Assembly: GCF_900117415.1 (NCBI RefSeq)
Contig: NZ_FPEI01000003.1
Location: 1-64,000, forward strand
DNA: 64,000 nt
Direction of reading: 5' to 3'
Source of the DNA: Hyphomicrobium sp. CS1BSMeth3
GTDB lineage: Bacteria; Pseudomonadota; Alphaproteobacteria; Rhizobiales; Hyphomicrobiaceae
This document shows positions 34,605-43,558 of this stretch, one piece after another (within the stretch, counting starts at the first letter, position 1; the number at the start of each line of letters is the position of its first letter). The position numbers and the translations under genes were made by a program. The notes beneath the pieces are model-generated. The model worked only from the letters and a program-made list of their open reading frames with translations. It made no database searches and had not been told where the DNA came from.

Positions 34605-36605
34605 TCAGTTGTCGAGGAAGCTCCTGAGCTTCCGGCTGCGGCTCGGGTGCTTGAGCTTGCGCAGGGCCTTGGCCTCGATCTGGCGAATGCGTTCGCGCGT
34701 GACCGAGAACTGCTGGCCGACCTCTTCGAGCGTGTGGTCGGTGTTCATGCCGATGCCGAAGCGCATACGCAGCACGCGCTCCTCGCGCGGCGTGAGCGAG
34801 GCGAGCACGCGCGTCGTCGTCTCGCGCAGGTTCGACTGGATGGCCGCATCGATCGGCAGCAGCGCGTTCTTGTCCTCGATGAAGTCGCCGAGGTGTGAAT
34901 CCTCCTCGTCGCCGATCGGCGTCTCGAGGCTGATCGGCTCCTTGGCGATCTTCAGCACCTTGCGGACCTTCTCGATCGGCATGGCGAGCTTCTCGGCAAG
35001 CTCCTCCGGCGTCGGCTCGCGGCCGATCTCGTGGAGCATCTGCCGGCTCGTGCGCACGATCTTGTTGATCGTCTCGATCATGTGCACGGGAATGCGGATC
35101 GTGCGCGCCTGGTCCGCGATCGAGCGCGTGATGGCCTGACGGATCCACCACGTCGCATAGGTCGAGAACTTGTAGCCACGCCGGTACTCGAACTTGTCGA
35201 CGGCCTTCATGAGACCGATGTTGCCTTCCTGGATGAGATCCAGGAACTGCAGACCGCGGTTCGTGTACTTCTTGGCGATCGAGATCACCAACCGGAGATT
35301 GGCCTCGACCATCTCCTTCTTCGCCTGGCGTGCCTCGCGCTCGCCCTTCTGCACGCTCTTGACGATGCGGCGGAACTCCGCGATCTCGAGACCCGTCTCG
35401 CTGGCGAGCTGGTGGATCTCGGCGCGGATCTTCTCGATCTGCTTGCGCTCGGCCTTGATCAGGCGATCCCAGGCCTTCGACTTCGAGTTCGCCATACGGT
35501 CGAGCCAGGTCTGGTCGAGCTCGTTGCCGTAATACTCGGAGATGAAGGCGGTGCGCACGACGCCGTGGCTGTCGGCGAGCCGCATGATGCGGCCCTCGAA
35601 GCTGATCAGGTTCTTGTTGATCCGATAGAGCTGCTCGACGAGGCTTTCGATACGGGCGTTGTTGAGCGAGAGGCTCTTGACGTCCTTGACGATCTCCTCG
35701 CGCAGCTTCTCGTAGGCCTTCTGCTGCTGGCGCGAGCCGGCTTCGCCCGCGACCTGCTGCTCGAGCTTCTTGTCCTGCTGCTTACGAAGCTTCTTGTAGT
35801 TCGACGCGATGGCATCGAAGGTCTCGAGCACCTTCGGCTTCAGCTCGTGCTCCATGGCGGCGAGGGAGACGGCGTTCTCGTAGTCGTCGTCCTCGTCCAT
35901 CTCGCCTTCGCCGCGCGGCTCGCCTTCGCCCCCCTCGGCGCGCTCGGACTCATCGTCAGCGTCGGCGCCGCCATTGCCGTTCGGCATGGGCGGCGGCGCA
36001 GCTTTCGCCTCGGGACCTTCGTAGGTGGCCTCGAGATCGATGATGTCGCGCAGCAGGACCTTGCCCTCGTTGAGCTCGTCCCGCCAGATGATGATGGCCT
36101 GAAAGGTCAGCGGGCTCTCGCAGAGGCCCGCGATCATGGCTTCGCGACCGGCCTCGATGCGCTTGGCGATCGCGATCTCGCCCTCGCGCGACAGCAGCTC
36201 GACGGTGCCCATCTCGCGCAGATACATGCGCACGGGATCGTCCGTACGATCGGCCGGCTCGGCGCGGCCCTCGGTCTTCGCGGGCAGCGACTGCACGGTC
36301 ATCGCGCGGCCGTCTTCCTCGTCCGCGGCGTCCGGCGTGTCATCGGCCGCAGCTTCCTCGCTCTCCTCGGAATCGACGACGTTGATGCCCATCTCGGAGA
36401 GCATCGCCATCGTGTCCTCGATCTGCTCGGAGGAGACCTCCTCGGAGGGCAGCACGGAATTCAGCTCGTCATAGGTGACGTAGCCGCGCTGCTTGCCGAC
36501 CTTGAGCAGCTTCTTGACCGACTGATCCGAGAGATCGAGCAGCGGGCTGTCCTTCTCGGCGGTCTCGGCTGCGGGGGCGGCCTTCTCCTCGGATTTCGTC
36601 GCCAT
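34605..36605 (-). CDS. rpoD: Primary sigma factor, sigma-70
   Basis: 666 residues. Region 1.1 (~20-90), region 1.2 (~120-150, [12 protein letters not shown]), an acidic non-conserved insert (~205-245), region 2 (~435-500: [35 protein letters not shown]), region 3 (~505-580), and region 4 (~600-660: [15 protein letters not shown] and the helix-turn-helix [19 protein letters not shown]). It directs RNA polymerase to housekeeping promoters. GAGGTGAG precedes the ATG. Follows dnaG by about 215 bp on the same strand, the usual macromolecular-synthesis order without rpsU. Confidence 0.98.
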   Translation of the reverse strand: MATKSEEKAAPAAETAEKDSPLLDLSDQSVKKLLKVGKQRGYVTYDELNSVLPSEEVSSEQIEDTMAMLSEMGINVVDSEESEEAAADDTPDAADEEDGRAMTVQSLPAKTEGRAEPADRTDDPVRMYLREMGTVELLSREGEIAIAKRIEAGREAMIAGLCESPLTFQAIIIWRDELNEGKVLLRDIIDLEATYEGPEAKAAPPPMPNGNGGADADDESERAEGGEGEPRGEGEMDEDDDYENAVSLAAMEHELKPKVLETFDAIASNYKKLRKQQDKKLEQQVAGEAGSRQQQKAYEKLREEIVKDVKSLSLNNARIESLVEQLYRINKNLISFEGRIMRLADSHGVVRTAFISEYYGNELDQTWLDRMANSKSKAWDRLIKAERKQIEKIRAEIHQLASETGLEIAEFRRIVKSVQKGEREARQAKKEMVEANLRLVISIAKKYTNRGLQFLDLIQEGNIGLMKAVDKFEYRRGYKFSTYATWWIRQAITRSIADQARTIRIPVHMIETINKIVRTSRQMLHEIGREPTPEELAEKLAMPIEKVRKVLKIAKEPISLETPIGDEEDSHLGDFIEDKNALLPIDAAIQSNLRETTTRVLASLTPREERVLRMRFGIGMNTDHTLEEVGQQFSVTRERIRQIEAKALRKLKHPSRSRKLRSFLDN

Positions 36606-36819
36606 ATGGTGATCTCACCTCGATGAAATGGTTGCCTGCTGGGGCAAGAACCTCAGTTGTCCGGACCTGCGACGACGCCGCGCACGACGTGGAACGAGCG
36701 AACCGCACTCGCGACCACGAAACGCATCGGCATGACAAAGCGGCCCAATGCTGTCCCCCCGCGCACTTCCTTCGCCATTTCTAGGTCGCATAGCGGTGGC
36801 ATGATCCGACACTCATGCC

Positions 36820-38778
36820 TCACGGCTGCACCCGACCCGATGGCAATGCTGTGCGCTCTTCCCTTTCCGTCTCGCCGTCATCGACCTGGTTCTGCCGGGC
36901 CTTGATTTCGCAGAGGCGCTGAAAGGCGTCCTCGCTCTGCTCCTCAAGCCACGTTTGCTCGGCCACAACCAAATCCCGCCGCAACCCTACCTGCCTTTCG
37001 TGCAGGGTCGCGGCGTGACACCAACCGGTTTCGACGGCTTCCTGGTCGGCCTCTGGTTCGGCGAACTTGTCGCCTTTATGCGTGATCGCACGCTCGACGA
37101 GGGCAACGACTTGGGACAAGCCTACAGCGGAGAAATGGTTGCGTAGGCTTACACTGTCAAGTGGAATTTCCTCCGCCAAAGCCGCCAAAATAGCGTCTTT
37201 CAGCCCAACGAGGGCCGGGACGGTAAACTCCATTGCCGCGATTCGTTCAGCGTGCTCCTCGATGAGCCAGGGATGGTTGACGAGGGCCTTCAGGATCAAC
37301 GCTTCCCTAGCAGGAACGGCCACAAGGCGCCCCGAAAGCTCGCTGCTGGCGACTGGCGCCGCAGCCGTCGGTGGACGCCCTTTCTGCTGGAGACGCGCCC
37401 GCTCGCGCACGCGCCAATCCATCTGAACATTGTTCTGGCGACCGGCGATGCGGCGATCGCCCGCACCACGCGGGGATGACCCGGCCAGCTCCCGCAGCAC
37501 CGCCCGGTTCAGGCTGAACAGCGTCTGGCGGGCCTCGCGCTCATAGTGCTCGCGCACGCTCTGGTCGCCGATCCGGCCGACCAGCGCTTTCATTTTCTGC
37601 TCGAAGGCGGCGCGCTGCTCAGGGGTCGCCACCGGCTGGGTGGCCAGCTCCCGCTCCCACATGACGTCGAACAGGGCCTTGGTCCGCGCGAGGACAGCCT
37701 CGAAAGCCGCCGAACCCTGCTGGCGCACGAGGTCATCAGGGTCCTGGCCGTCCGTGAGAAAGGCAAAGCGGGAGCTGTAGCCGGGTTTCAGCAGCGGCAG
37801 GATCGTATCGACGGCCCGATAGGCCGCCCGCTGGCCGGCACTGTCGCCATCGAAGCAGAGAATGGGCTCGGGCGCGACCCGCCAGAGCAGTTGCACCTGC
37901 GCTTCGGTGAGCGCCGTGCCGAGCGGCGCCACGGCCGCCTGGAAGCCTGCCTGGTCGAGCGCGACGACATCCATGTAGCCCTCGACAACCACAATGCGGG
38001 ACGTCTCGAAGGCGACGGGCCGCGCGCGGTGGATGTTGTAGAGCTGGTTGCCCTTGTGAAAGAGCGGCGTTTCCGGCGAGTTCAGGTACTTGGCCGGCGC
38101 GTCAGAATCGAGCGCGCGGCCGCCGAACGCGATCACGCGGCCCTTGAGATCCTCGATCGGGAACATCACGCGATTGCGGAAGCGGTCATAGGGCACGGCA
38201 ATGTCATCACCCATGATGACCATGCCGGACTCGCCCATCTCCTTGACCGTGAAGCCTTCCTTCGCGAGATGCGCCTTCAGGATCTCGCGGCCCGCGGGCG
38301 CAAAGCCGAGCCGGAAACGCTGGATGGTCTCGCGCGTGACGCCGCGCCGTTCGAGATAGCGCCGCGCTTCCTGCCCCGGGGAGGACATGAGCTGCGTCTC
38401 GAAGAACTTCGCGGAGGCCTCGACGAGCGCCATCAACCGCGCCCGAGTATCCACCTCCTCCATGGCCCGCTGACTACGGGGCTCGGGCTTCGGCAGGATC
38501 ACGCCCGCATCGGCCGCCAGCCGCTCGACAGCCTCGGTGAACGACAGCCCCTCCGTCTTCATGACGAACGTGAAGATGTCGCCGTACTCGCCAGAGGCGA
38601 AGCACTTGTAGAAGCCCTTCTGATCGTTGACCGTAAACGACGGCGTGCGCTCGCTCTTGAAGGGCGAGAGCCCCTTCCATTCGCGCCCGGCCTTCTTGAG
38701 CGCGACGCGCCGGCCGACCACCGAGCTGACCGGCAGCCGGGCCCGGATATCGTCCAATATGTGCGGCGGAAAGCGCAT
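36820..38778 (-). CDS. dnaG: DNA primase
   Basis: 652 residues: N-terminal domain (~1-100), TOPRIM catalytic core (~250-370, with VVVEGYMDVVALDQAG and CFDGDSAGQRAAYRA acidic residues), and a C-terminal helicase-binding region. It makes RNA primers at the fork. The zinc-binding motif is degraded: the CPFH position reads SPFK (S38, K41), and the HCFGC position reads KCFAS (C59 kept, S62). So only one of four ligands remains. ATG 38778 (MRFPPHILDDIRARLP) is the conserved start; upstream frame is repeat DNA. Confidence 0.96.
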   Translation of the reverse strand: MRFPPHILDDIRARLPVSSVVGRRVALKKAGREWKGLSPFKSERTPSFTVNDQKGFYKCFASGEYGDIFTFVMKTEGLSFTEAVERLAADAGVILPKPEPRSQRAMEEVDTRARLMALVEASAKFFETQLMSSPGQEARRYLERRGVTRETIQRFRLGFAPAGREILKAHLAKEGFTVKEMGESGMVIMGDDIAVPYDRFRNRVMFPIEDLKGRVIAFGGRALDSDAPAKYLNSPETPLFHKGNQLYNIHRARPVAFETSRIVVVEGYMDVVALDQAGFQAAVAPLGTALTEAQVQLLWRVAPEPILCFDGDSAGQRAAYRAVDTILPLLKPGYSSRFAFLTDGQDPDDLVRQQGSAAFEAVLARTKALFDVMWERELATQPVATPEQRAAFEQKMKALVGRIGDQSVREHYEREARQTLFSLNRAVLRELAGSSPRGAGDRRIAGRQNNVQMDWRVRERARLQQKGRPPTAAAPVASSELSGRLVAVPAREALILKALVNHPWLIEEHAERIAAMEFTVPALVGLKDAILAALAEEIPLDSVSLRNHFSAVGLSQVVALVERAITHKGDKFAEPEADQEAVETGWCHAATLHERQVGLRRDLVVAEQTWLEEQSEDAFQRLCEIKARQNQVDDGETEREERTALPSGRVQP

Positions 38779-38917
38779 GAGGGCCCGGTCGTTGGTTTGT
38801 GCGCAAGATAGGTGATTCGCCCTGCGCGGCACGGCAGGGGGCGCCGGGCCCCGGTCCCCACACACTGTTTCCACAGGCCGGCCAAGGAGATCGCGGCAGT
38901 CGCTGCGCTGTTTTTCC

Positions 38918-39034
38918 CCCCTCTCCCCGCGAGGACGGGGAGAGGGTCGGGGTGAGGGGCGGCAATATTTGCGACGTCGGCGTTTGCCGCCGCCCCTCAT
39001 CCTGACCTTCTCCCCGCGAGGACGGGGAGAAGGG
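38918..39034. repeat. REP-like double-hairpin element, copy 3
   Basis: CCCCTCTCCCCG/CGGGGAGAGGG, then TCGGGGTGAGGGGCGGC, a centre with GACGTCGGCG, the inverted half GCCGCCCCTCATCCTGACC, and CTTCTCCCCG/CGGGGAGAAGG. It lies 140 bp upstream of dnaG, within the 440-bp gap 38779-39218, which also holds an R2 module (39184) and otherwise only GC-rich non-coding sequence. Confidence 0.85.
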
Positions 39035-39183
39035 GCCTGTAGCGCGCGTGGCAAGCTCTCAACTCAAAAAAGGAGGGGGGCCGGGGTCTCCCGGTTGGGG
39101 CCAGGGGCGGTCGCGCCGGCGGCGCGCGACTCAACAAAGCCCCGTCGCGCCGGAGGCGCGAGCGAGACTAGTCTCGCGCTCTA

Positions 39184-39218
39184 CCGGGAGGGACACCCTC
39201 CCGGACCCACCCGCCTTT
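39184..39218. repeat. Repeat module R2, copy 2
   Basis: CCGGGAGGG-ACA-CCCTCCCGG followed by ACCCACCCGCC and TTTT, abutting the stop codon of the molybdopterin gene. Read on the minus strand, the hairpin could serve as that gene's transcript end, although no T-tract follows. Same sequence as 13519 and 62454. Confidence 0.8.
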
Positions 39219-40862
39219 TCAGTTTTCCTTCGCCCGCTCGAGCGCTTCCGGCGTGTCGATATCGAGGAAGATCGCGTCCGTGGCGAGATCAACTTCGGCC
39301 ACTTCGCTCGCACTGGCCGCAATGATGTGGCGGGCGCCGGTGTCGCCTTCGATGGCCAGAAGCTCGGGGAAATAAACGCGCGCGAAGAGAACGGGATTGC
39401 CGCGCTTGCCGAGGTGCACGGGCACGACGATGCCGCGCCCCTCTTTCGGCGAGAAGGCCGAGATCAACCGGTCCAGATGCCGCGCCTCAATCCGCGGCAT
39501 ATCGCCGAGACTGACGATCGCGCCGTCCACATCATCGGGCAGCGCCGCAATGCCCGCCTTGAGCGAGGTGCTGAGGCCTTCCGCGAAATCGGGATTGTGC
39601 ACGATGCGCACATCGAGGCCGGCGAGTGCGTGCTCGACGGCCGGAGCCTCATGCCCGGTCACCACGATCACCGGCTTCGCCCGGCTCGCGAGTGCGGCCC
39701 GCACGGCACGAACGACCAGCGGCGCACCGTCGAGCATTTCGAGCAGCTTGTTGCGTTGGCCGTAACGCGTCGAGCGGCCACCCGCGAGCACCACGGACGC
39801 AATGCGCGGCGCGCGGCGCACGACCTCAGCACTGTCCGCGTTTGCGTCCTCGTCCGGCGGCACCTCGCGCGGCTGTGGACGTGTCACGATCTCCTTCAGC
39901 AGACCACCAAGGCCCATCGAGGCCACATCCGCCGACGTCACGGCAATGCCGGCGAGACGCCGCTCGAGCACCCAATCGAAGCCGTTGATCTTCGGCGAAG
40001 CCGCACAGCTCGGCGCGCCGATGACATCCCTCTTGTCGAGACGGCCGAGCAGCATGAGGTTGCCGGGATCCACCGGCATCCCCAGCCGCTCGATGGCGCC
40101 GCCCGCAGCGACGAGCCCCGCCGGAATGACGTCCTGGCGATCGACGATCGCGGAAGCCGCGAAGACGATAATGGGATCGTGGCCCGCCGCAGCCATGCGC
40201 GAAATCGCGGCCGCGACGGCCCCCGTCTCGTGCGCCACGACCTCGGATGCGCCGATCTCACTGCCGAGCGCCTCGAGCCGCTGCGCGATGGCACGGCGGC
40301 GCTTCTCGACGAGGTTCTTGCGCGTGCCGGGTAGCTGCGTGAGGACGAGGCCCGCGTGCACCGCGCGGAAGGCACGCACGTGCATGAGGCCGCCGGCTTC
40401 GCGCGCCAGCGTCTCCGCCGCACTGACCACGGCTTCCGGCAGCGCGAACGTGATCACCTTCACCGTCGCGATCATCTGGCCGCGCGTCACGCGCTCGAAG
40501 GCGGAGACCGTGGCGACCGTCAGGCCTTCGTCGAGACTGTTGAGGCGGCCGAGACGCGCCGCATCGATCTCGACGAGCCCGCTCGCATCCGCATAGAGGT
40601 TCGCGCGTCCCGTGAAAGGCTCCGCGACATGCATCGCACTTCCGCAGAGCGCGGCCGCCACGCGCGCCGCCGCCGCATCCTCGCCGACATCGCCTGCTTC
40701 GAGCAGCGCCGCCGTGACGCTCTCGATACCGGCAGCCTCAAGGCGCGCAATTTCGTCCGCGCCGAGCACGCGCCCCTTCTTGATCGCGCCCGACGGTGTC
40801 GGGATCGAGTGGGCGAGAATAGCGCCGGACGCCGCGCGCAGAGGGACCTGCTCGAACTTCAT
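39219..40862 (-). CDS. Molybdopterin-binding/MobA-like nucleotidyltransferase fusion
   Basis: 547 residues. The first ~340 are a MoeA/CinA-like molybdopterin-binding part (N-terminal VPLRAASGAILAHSI, then HDPIIVFAASAIVDR and VDPGNLMLLGRL). The last ~190 are a MobA/MocA-type NTP transferase with VVLAGGRSTRYGQRNKLLEM, VTGHEAP and SLGDMPRI. Such fusions are assigned to molybdenum cofactor modification, likely CTP:molybdopterin cytidylyl transfer for xanthine-oxidase-family enzymes. The xdhC at 58586 fits that need. ATG 40862 begins the conserved sequence. 39 bp downstream of the altronate dehydratase-like gene. Confidence 0.88.
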   Translation of the reverse strand: MKFEQVPLRAASGAILAHSIPTPSGAIKKGRVLGADEIARLEAAGIESVTAALLEAGDVGEDAAAARVAAALCGSAMHVAEPFTGRANLYADASGLVEIDAARLGRLNSLDEGLTVATVSAFERVTRGQMIATVKVITFALPEAVVSAAETLAREAGGLMHVRAFRAVHAGLVLTQLPGTRKNLVEKRRRAIAQRLEALGSEIGASEVVAHETGAVAAAISRMAAAGHDPIIVFAASAIVDRQDVIPAGLVAAGGAIERLGMPVDPGNLMLLGRLDKRDVIGAPSCAASPKINGFDWVLERRLAGIAVTSADVASMGLGGLLKEIVTRPQPREVPPDEDANADSAEVVRRAPRIASVVLAGGRSTRYGQRNKLLEMLDGAPLVVRAVRAALASRAKPVIVVTGHEAPAVEHALAGLDVRIVHNPDFAEGLSTSLKAGIAALPDDVDGAIVSLGDMPRIEARHLDRLISAFSPKEGRGIVVPVHLGKRGNPVLFARVYFPELLAIEGDTGARHIIAASASEVAEVDLATDAIFLDIDTPEALERAKEN

Positions 40863-40901
40863 GACCTGTTGCTCGCGGCTCGGCACATCGAAATCGTCTC
40901 C

Positions 40902-42446
40902 TTACATCGTCGCGCCGAGCTGCCAGGGCACGAACTCGGCATCGCCATAGCCGAGCTGTTCCGACTTCGACCTCTCGCCGGAAGCAACGCGCAGCACATG
41001 CTGGAAGATTTCCTCACCCTTGGCCTCGATCGAGACGCCATCGAGGATGTCGCCGCAGTTGATGTCCATGTCGTCGATCATCTGCCGGTAGATCGCGCTG
41101 TTCGTCGCGAGCTTGATCGAGGGCGTCGGCTTGCAGCCATAGGCCGAGCCGCGCCCGGTCGTGAAGCAGAGCACATTGCAGCCGCCTGCGACCTGCCCCG
41201 TTGCCGCCACCGGGTCATAGCCTGGCGTGTCCATGTAGACGAAGCCCTTGGCCGTGACGGGCTCGGCATAGCGATAGACGGCGCTCATCGTGCGCGTGCC
41301 GCCCTTGGCCGCGGCGCCGAGCGACTTCTCGAGGATGGTCGTCAGCCCGCCAGCCTTGTTGCCGGGCGAGGGGTTGTTGTCCATGGAGCCGTTGTTCTTC
41401 GCGCAGTAGTCCTGCCACCACTTGATGATGTCGACGAGCTTCTCGCCGACCTCGCGGGTCGCCGCGCGCCGCGTCAGCAGATGCTCGGCGCCGTAGATCT
41501 CCGGCGTTTCCGAGAGCACGGCCGTGCCGCCATGCTCGACGAGCTTGTCGACGGCCGCGCCGAGCGCGACGTTCGCCGTGATGCCCGAGTACCCGTCCGA
41601 GCCGCCGCACTGGAGAGCCAGCACGAGCTCCGATGCCGGGATGCTCTCGCGCCGCACGGCATTGACCTTGGGCAGCATCTCCTTGATGGCCTCGACGCCC
41701 GCGGCGACAGTCTTCTTCGTGCCGCCGACTTCCTGGATGGTGAACGTGCGGAAGGTATCGCTCTCCCTGATCCCGGTCTGCTCCATGAAGGCCTTGATCT
41801 GGAATCCCTCGCAGCCGAGGCCGACCATGACGACGCCACCCATGTTCGGGTTCGCCGCGTAGCCCCACTGCGTGCGTTTCAGCACCTCGTAGCCCTCGCC
41901 CTTGAGATCGAGCGCGCAGCCCGTGCCGTGCACGAGCGGAATGATGCCGTCGATGTTCGGATACGCGTCGAGAATGCCGGACTGTTCAATTTCGCGCGCC
42001 ATGAAGCGCGCCACGCTCGCGGAACAGTTAACGCTGGTAAGCACGCCGATGTAGTTGCGCGTGCCGGCCTTGCCGTTGGCGCGCCGGTAGCCTTCGAAGG
42101 TGGCGCGCGCCTCGAGCGGCAGCAGCGGCTCCTGCTTCGCATCCTTGGCAAAAGCATAGTCGCGATCGAACTCGCCGAAGGCGCAGTTGTGCGTGTGGAT
42201 GTGGCTGCCGGGCGCAATCGCCTCCGTCGCAAAGCCGATGACCTGACCGAACTTCAGAACCGGCGCGCCCTTCTCGATCAAAGTCGTCGCCATCTTGTGC
42301 CCGCGCGGCACGCGGGAGGACGCCGAAATGCCCTGCGCGCGGGCACCTTGGGCAATCTGGTCCACCGCAACGATCACGTTGTCGCTCGGATGCAGGCGCA
42401 GAGTTCTCGGCTCGGCTTTGGGCTCGGCAATCTGTTGGTCCTGCAT
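40902..42446 (-). CDS. UxaA/GarD-family dehydratase (altronate or galactarate dehydratase-like)
   Basis: 514 residues: an N-terminal SAF domain (~15-90, with HIHTHNCAF) and the large GD-AH catalytic domain with TSVNCSASVA, HGTGCALD, LGCEGFQ and QCGGSDGYSG cysteine/histidine-bearing loops that bind the metal. Family members dehydrate altronate, galactarate or related sugar acids; the substrate here is not settled, and no other hexuronate genes lie nearby. ATG 42446 with GGGGAGAG upstream. Pairing with the molybdopterin enzyme is probably just co-transcription. Confidence 0.9.
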   Translation of the reverse strand: MQDQQIAEPKAEPRTLRLHPSDNVIVAVDQIAQGARAQGISASSRVPRGHKMATTLIEKGAPVLKFGQVIGFATEAIAPGSHIHTHNCAFGEFDRDYAFAKDAKQEPLLPLEARATFEGYRRANGKAGTRNYIGVLTSVNCSASVARFMAREIEQSGILDAYPNIDGIIPLVHGTGCALDLKGEGYEVLKRTQWGYAANPNMGGVVMVGLGCEGFQIKAFMEQTGIRESDTFRTFTIQEVGGTKKTVAAGVEAIKEMLPKVNAVRRESIPASELVLALQCGGSDGYSGITANVALGAAVDKLVEHGGTAVLSETPEIYGAEHLLTRRAATREVGEKLVDIIKWWQDYCAKNNGSMDNNPSPGNKAGGLTTILEKSLGAAAKGGTRTMSAVYRYAEPVTAKGFVYMDTPGYDPVAATGQVAGGCNVLCFTTGRGSAYGCKPTPSIKLATNSAIYRQMIDDMDINCGDILDGVSIEAKGEEIFQHVLRVASGERSKSEQLGYGDAEFVPWQLGATM

Positions 42447-42743
42447 CACGGGCTCTCCCCTACTTTTGAATTGTTCTGAGACCGTATTGAGCGCGCGCCG
42501 GGCTGCGGCGTCAATTGCCCGATCACCTACTTTCACGTGCCGGGTCGCGCCCGCTCAACTCGATTCACGCACGCGTGAGCCCCCCTGGGCGGGACCTCGG
42601 GCGGCCCCATATAGCGCTTCAGCAAGACCGCACAAAAGCTGGTCGAGCAGGCCTCCGGGCTTGGATGCCATGGGGCCAACAAGAACCCTGGAGGCAGAGC
42701 CCCTGGCAAAATGCGCAGGGGCCTAAAAAAACGGAGATAGGTC
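42447..42743. other. Intergenic region before the small secreted protein
   Basis: 297 bp with no convincing gene on either strand. It ends with a 7-bp stem GCCCCTG/CAGGGGC (42699-42722) followed by CTAAAAAAAC, immediately ahead of the ribosome site of the next gene; it could mask or expose that site, which is speculation. Confidence 0.4.
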
Positions 42744-42983
42744 ATGAAGACGATTCTGAGTGCACTCGTCGCTGTCGGCGTCCTTGCCGGCGCAGCCCAT
42801 GCGCAGGCGCCCGCCAAAGACCCCTTCTACGATCCGAGCCTGGCGCTGCCGCATTCCGAGTTCGGCAACGACGACTTCCGCCAGGCGCTGCCGCACGCGC
42901 CGCAGGTCAGCGACGACGAGTACCGGCAGGCCCTGCCGCTCGCCGACCCAGTTCTCCCGGACAACAACATCGCGACGCCTTAA
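42744..42983 (+). CDS. Small secreted protein with internal repeat
   Basis: 79 residues. Signal peptide (~1-21, AAHAQ cleavage). The 58-residue mature part has two imperfect copies of a 17-18-residue unit, DDFRQALPHAPQVS and DDEYRQALPLADPVL, and is acidic. I do not recognise the family. An ACGGAGA ribosome site and a strong terminator 35 bp downstream support a real single-gene unit. Confidence 0.7.
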   Translation: MKTILSALVAVGVLAGAAHAQAPAKDPFYDPSLALPHSEFGNDDFRQALPHAPQVSDDEYRQALPLADPVLPDNNIATP

Positions 42984-43017
42984 CCGCGCGATCTCAAAAA
43001 CCGAAGTCAAAAACTCA

Positions 43018-43053
43018 GCGGCCCGGAACTACTTCCGGGCCGCGTAATTTTTT
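43018..43053 (+). terminator. Terminator after the small secreted protein
   Basis: Perfect 11-bp stem GCGGCCCGGAA/TTCCGGGCCGC with a 4-nt loop, followed by GTAATTTTTT. Confidence 0.92.
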
Positions 43054-43075
43054 GGAAATGCGCGACGCCGTGGCG

Positions 43076-43327
43076 TCAGGTGCGGCGCTCGCGGGGCCCA
43101 TGCATGCTTCGGCGAAGCTTCGGCAGCGCCGGGCCGGGGGGTGGCGGACGGCGCACCGGCCCCGTCGCGGCCTTCCACGCGGCCAGCGCAGCCATCATAA
43201 ATGCCGCAAGCAGCAGGACCATCGTCAATGCCAGCACATTCGGCTGGGATGCAATGTTGGCCCCGCCGGGACCGAGAATGCTGCCCGTCGTCAATGCGGC
43301 GAACAAGATCTGAATGGTTCCATCCAT
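43076..43327 (-). CDS. Possible small membrane protein
   Basis: 83 residues from ATG 43327, with GGCAGG upstream. One or two hydrophobic segments: TIQILFAALTTGSIL and VLALTMVLLLAAFMMAALAAW. A basic Pro-rich tail (RRPPPPGPALPKLRR) follows. No family recognised. Support is the hydrophobic pattern, the ribosome site, and its fit in the otherwise empty interval between a terminator and the ligase gene; it could still be spurious. Confidence 0.45.
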   Translation of the reverse strand: MDGTIQILFAALTTGSILGPGGANIASQPNVLALTMVLLLAAFMMAALAAWKAATGPVRRPPPPGPALPKLRRSMHGPRERRT

Positions 43328-43558
43328 GGCGATCACCTGCCGTCGTACACGATGCCAAGAGGTGAAAAGGCTCGCTCGCTTTTCGCGGTGGAAGATAATC
43401 CTTTTTTGAGATGTTCCGAGCGCGTTCTATTGGCACGGTTGCCAAATGGTTGCCGCCTGTGCCGACGGCGGTCATCTTCATCCTTCGGACCATCGCCATT
43501 GCAGGCCGGGCATGCCAAATTCGGCGACCGTATTGCCGCAGCCGAAGGGGAGCGCACC

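Noticed and set aside
40356-42479. 707-codon open frame antisense to the dehydratase gene
   Set aside because: Shadow frame; the dehydratase on the minus strand is full-length with intact motifs.
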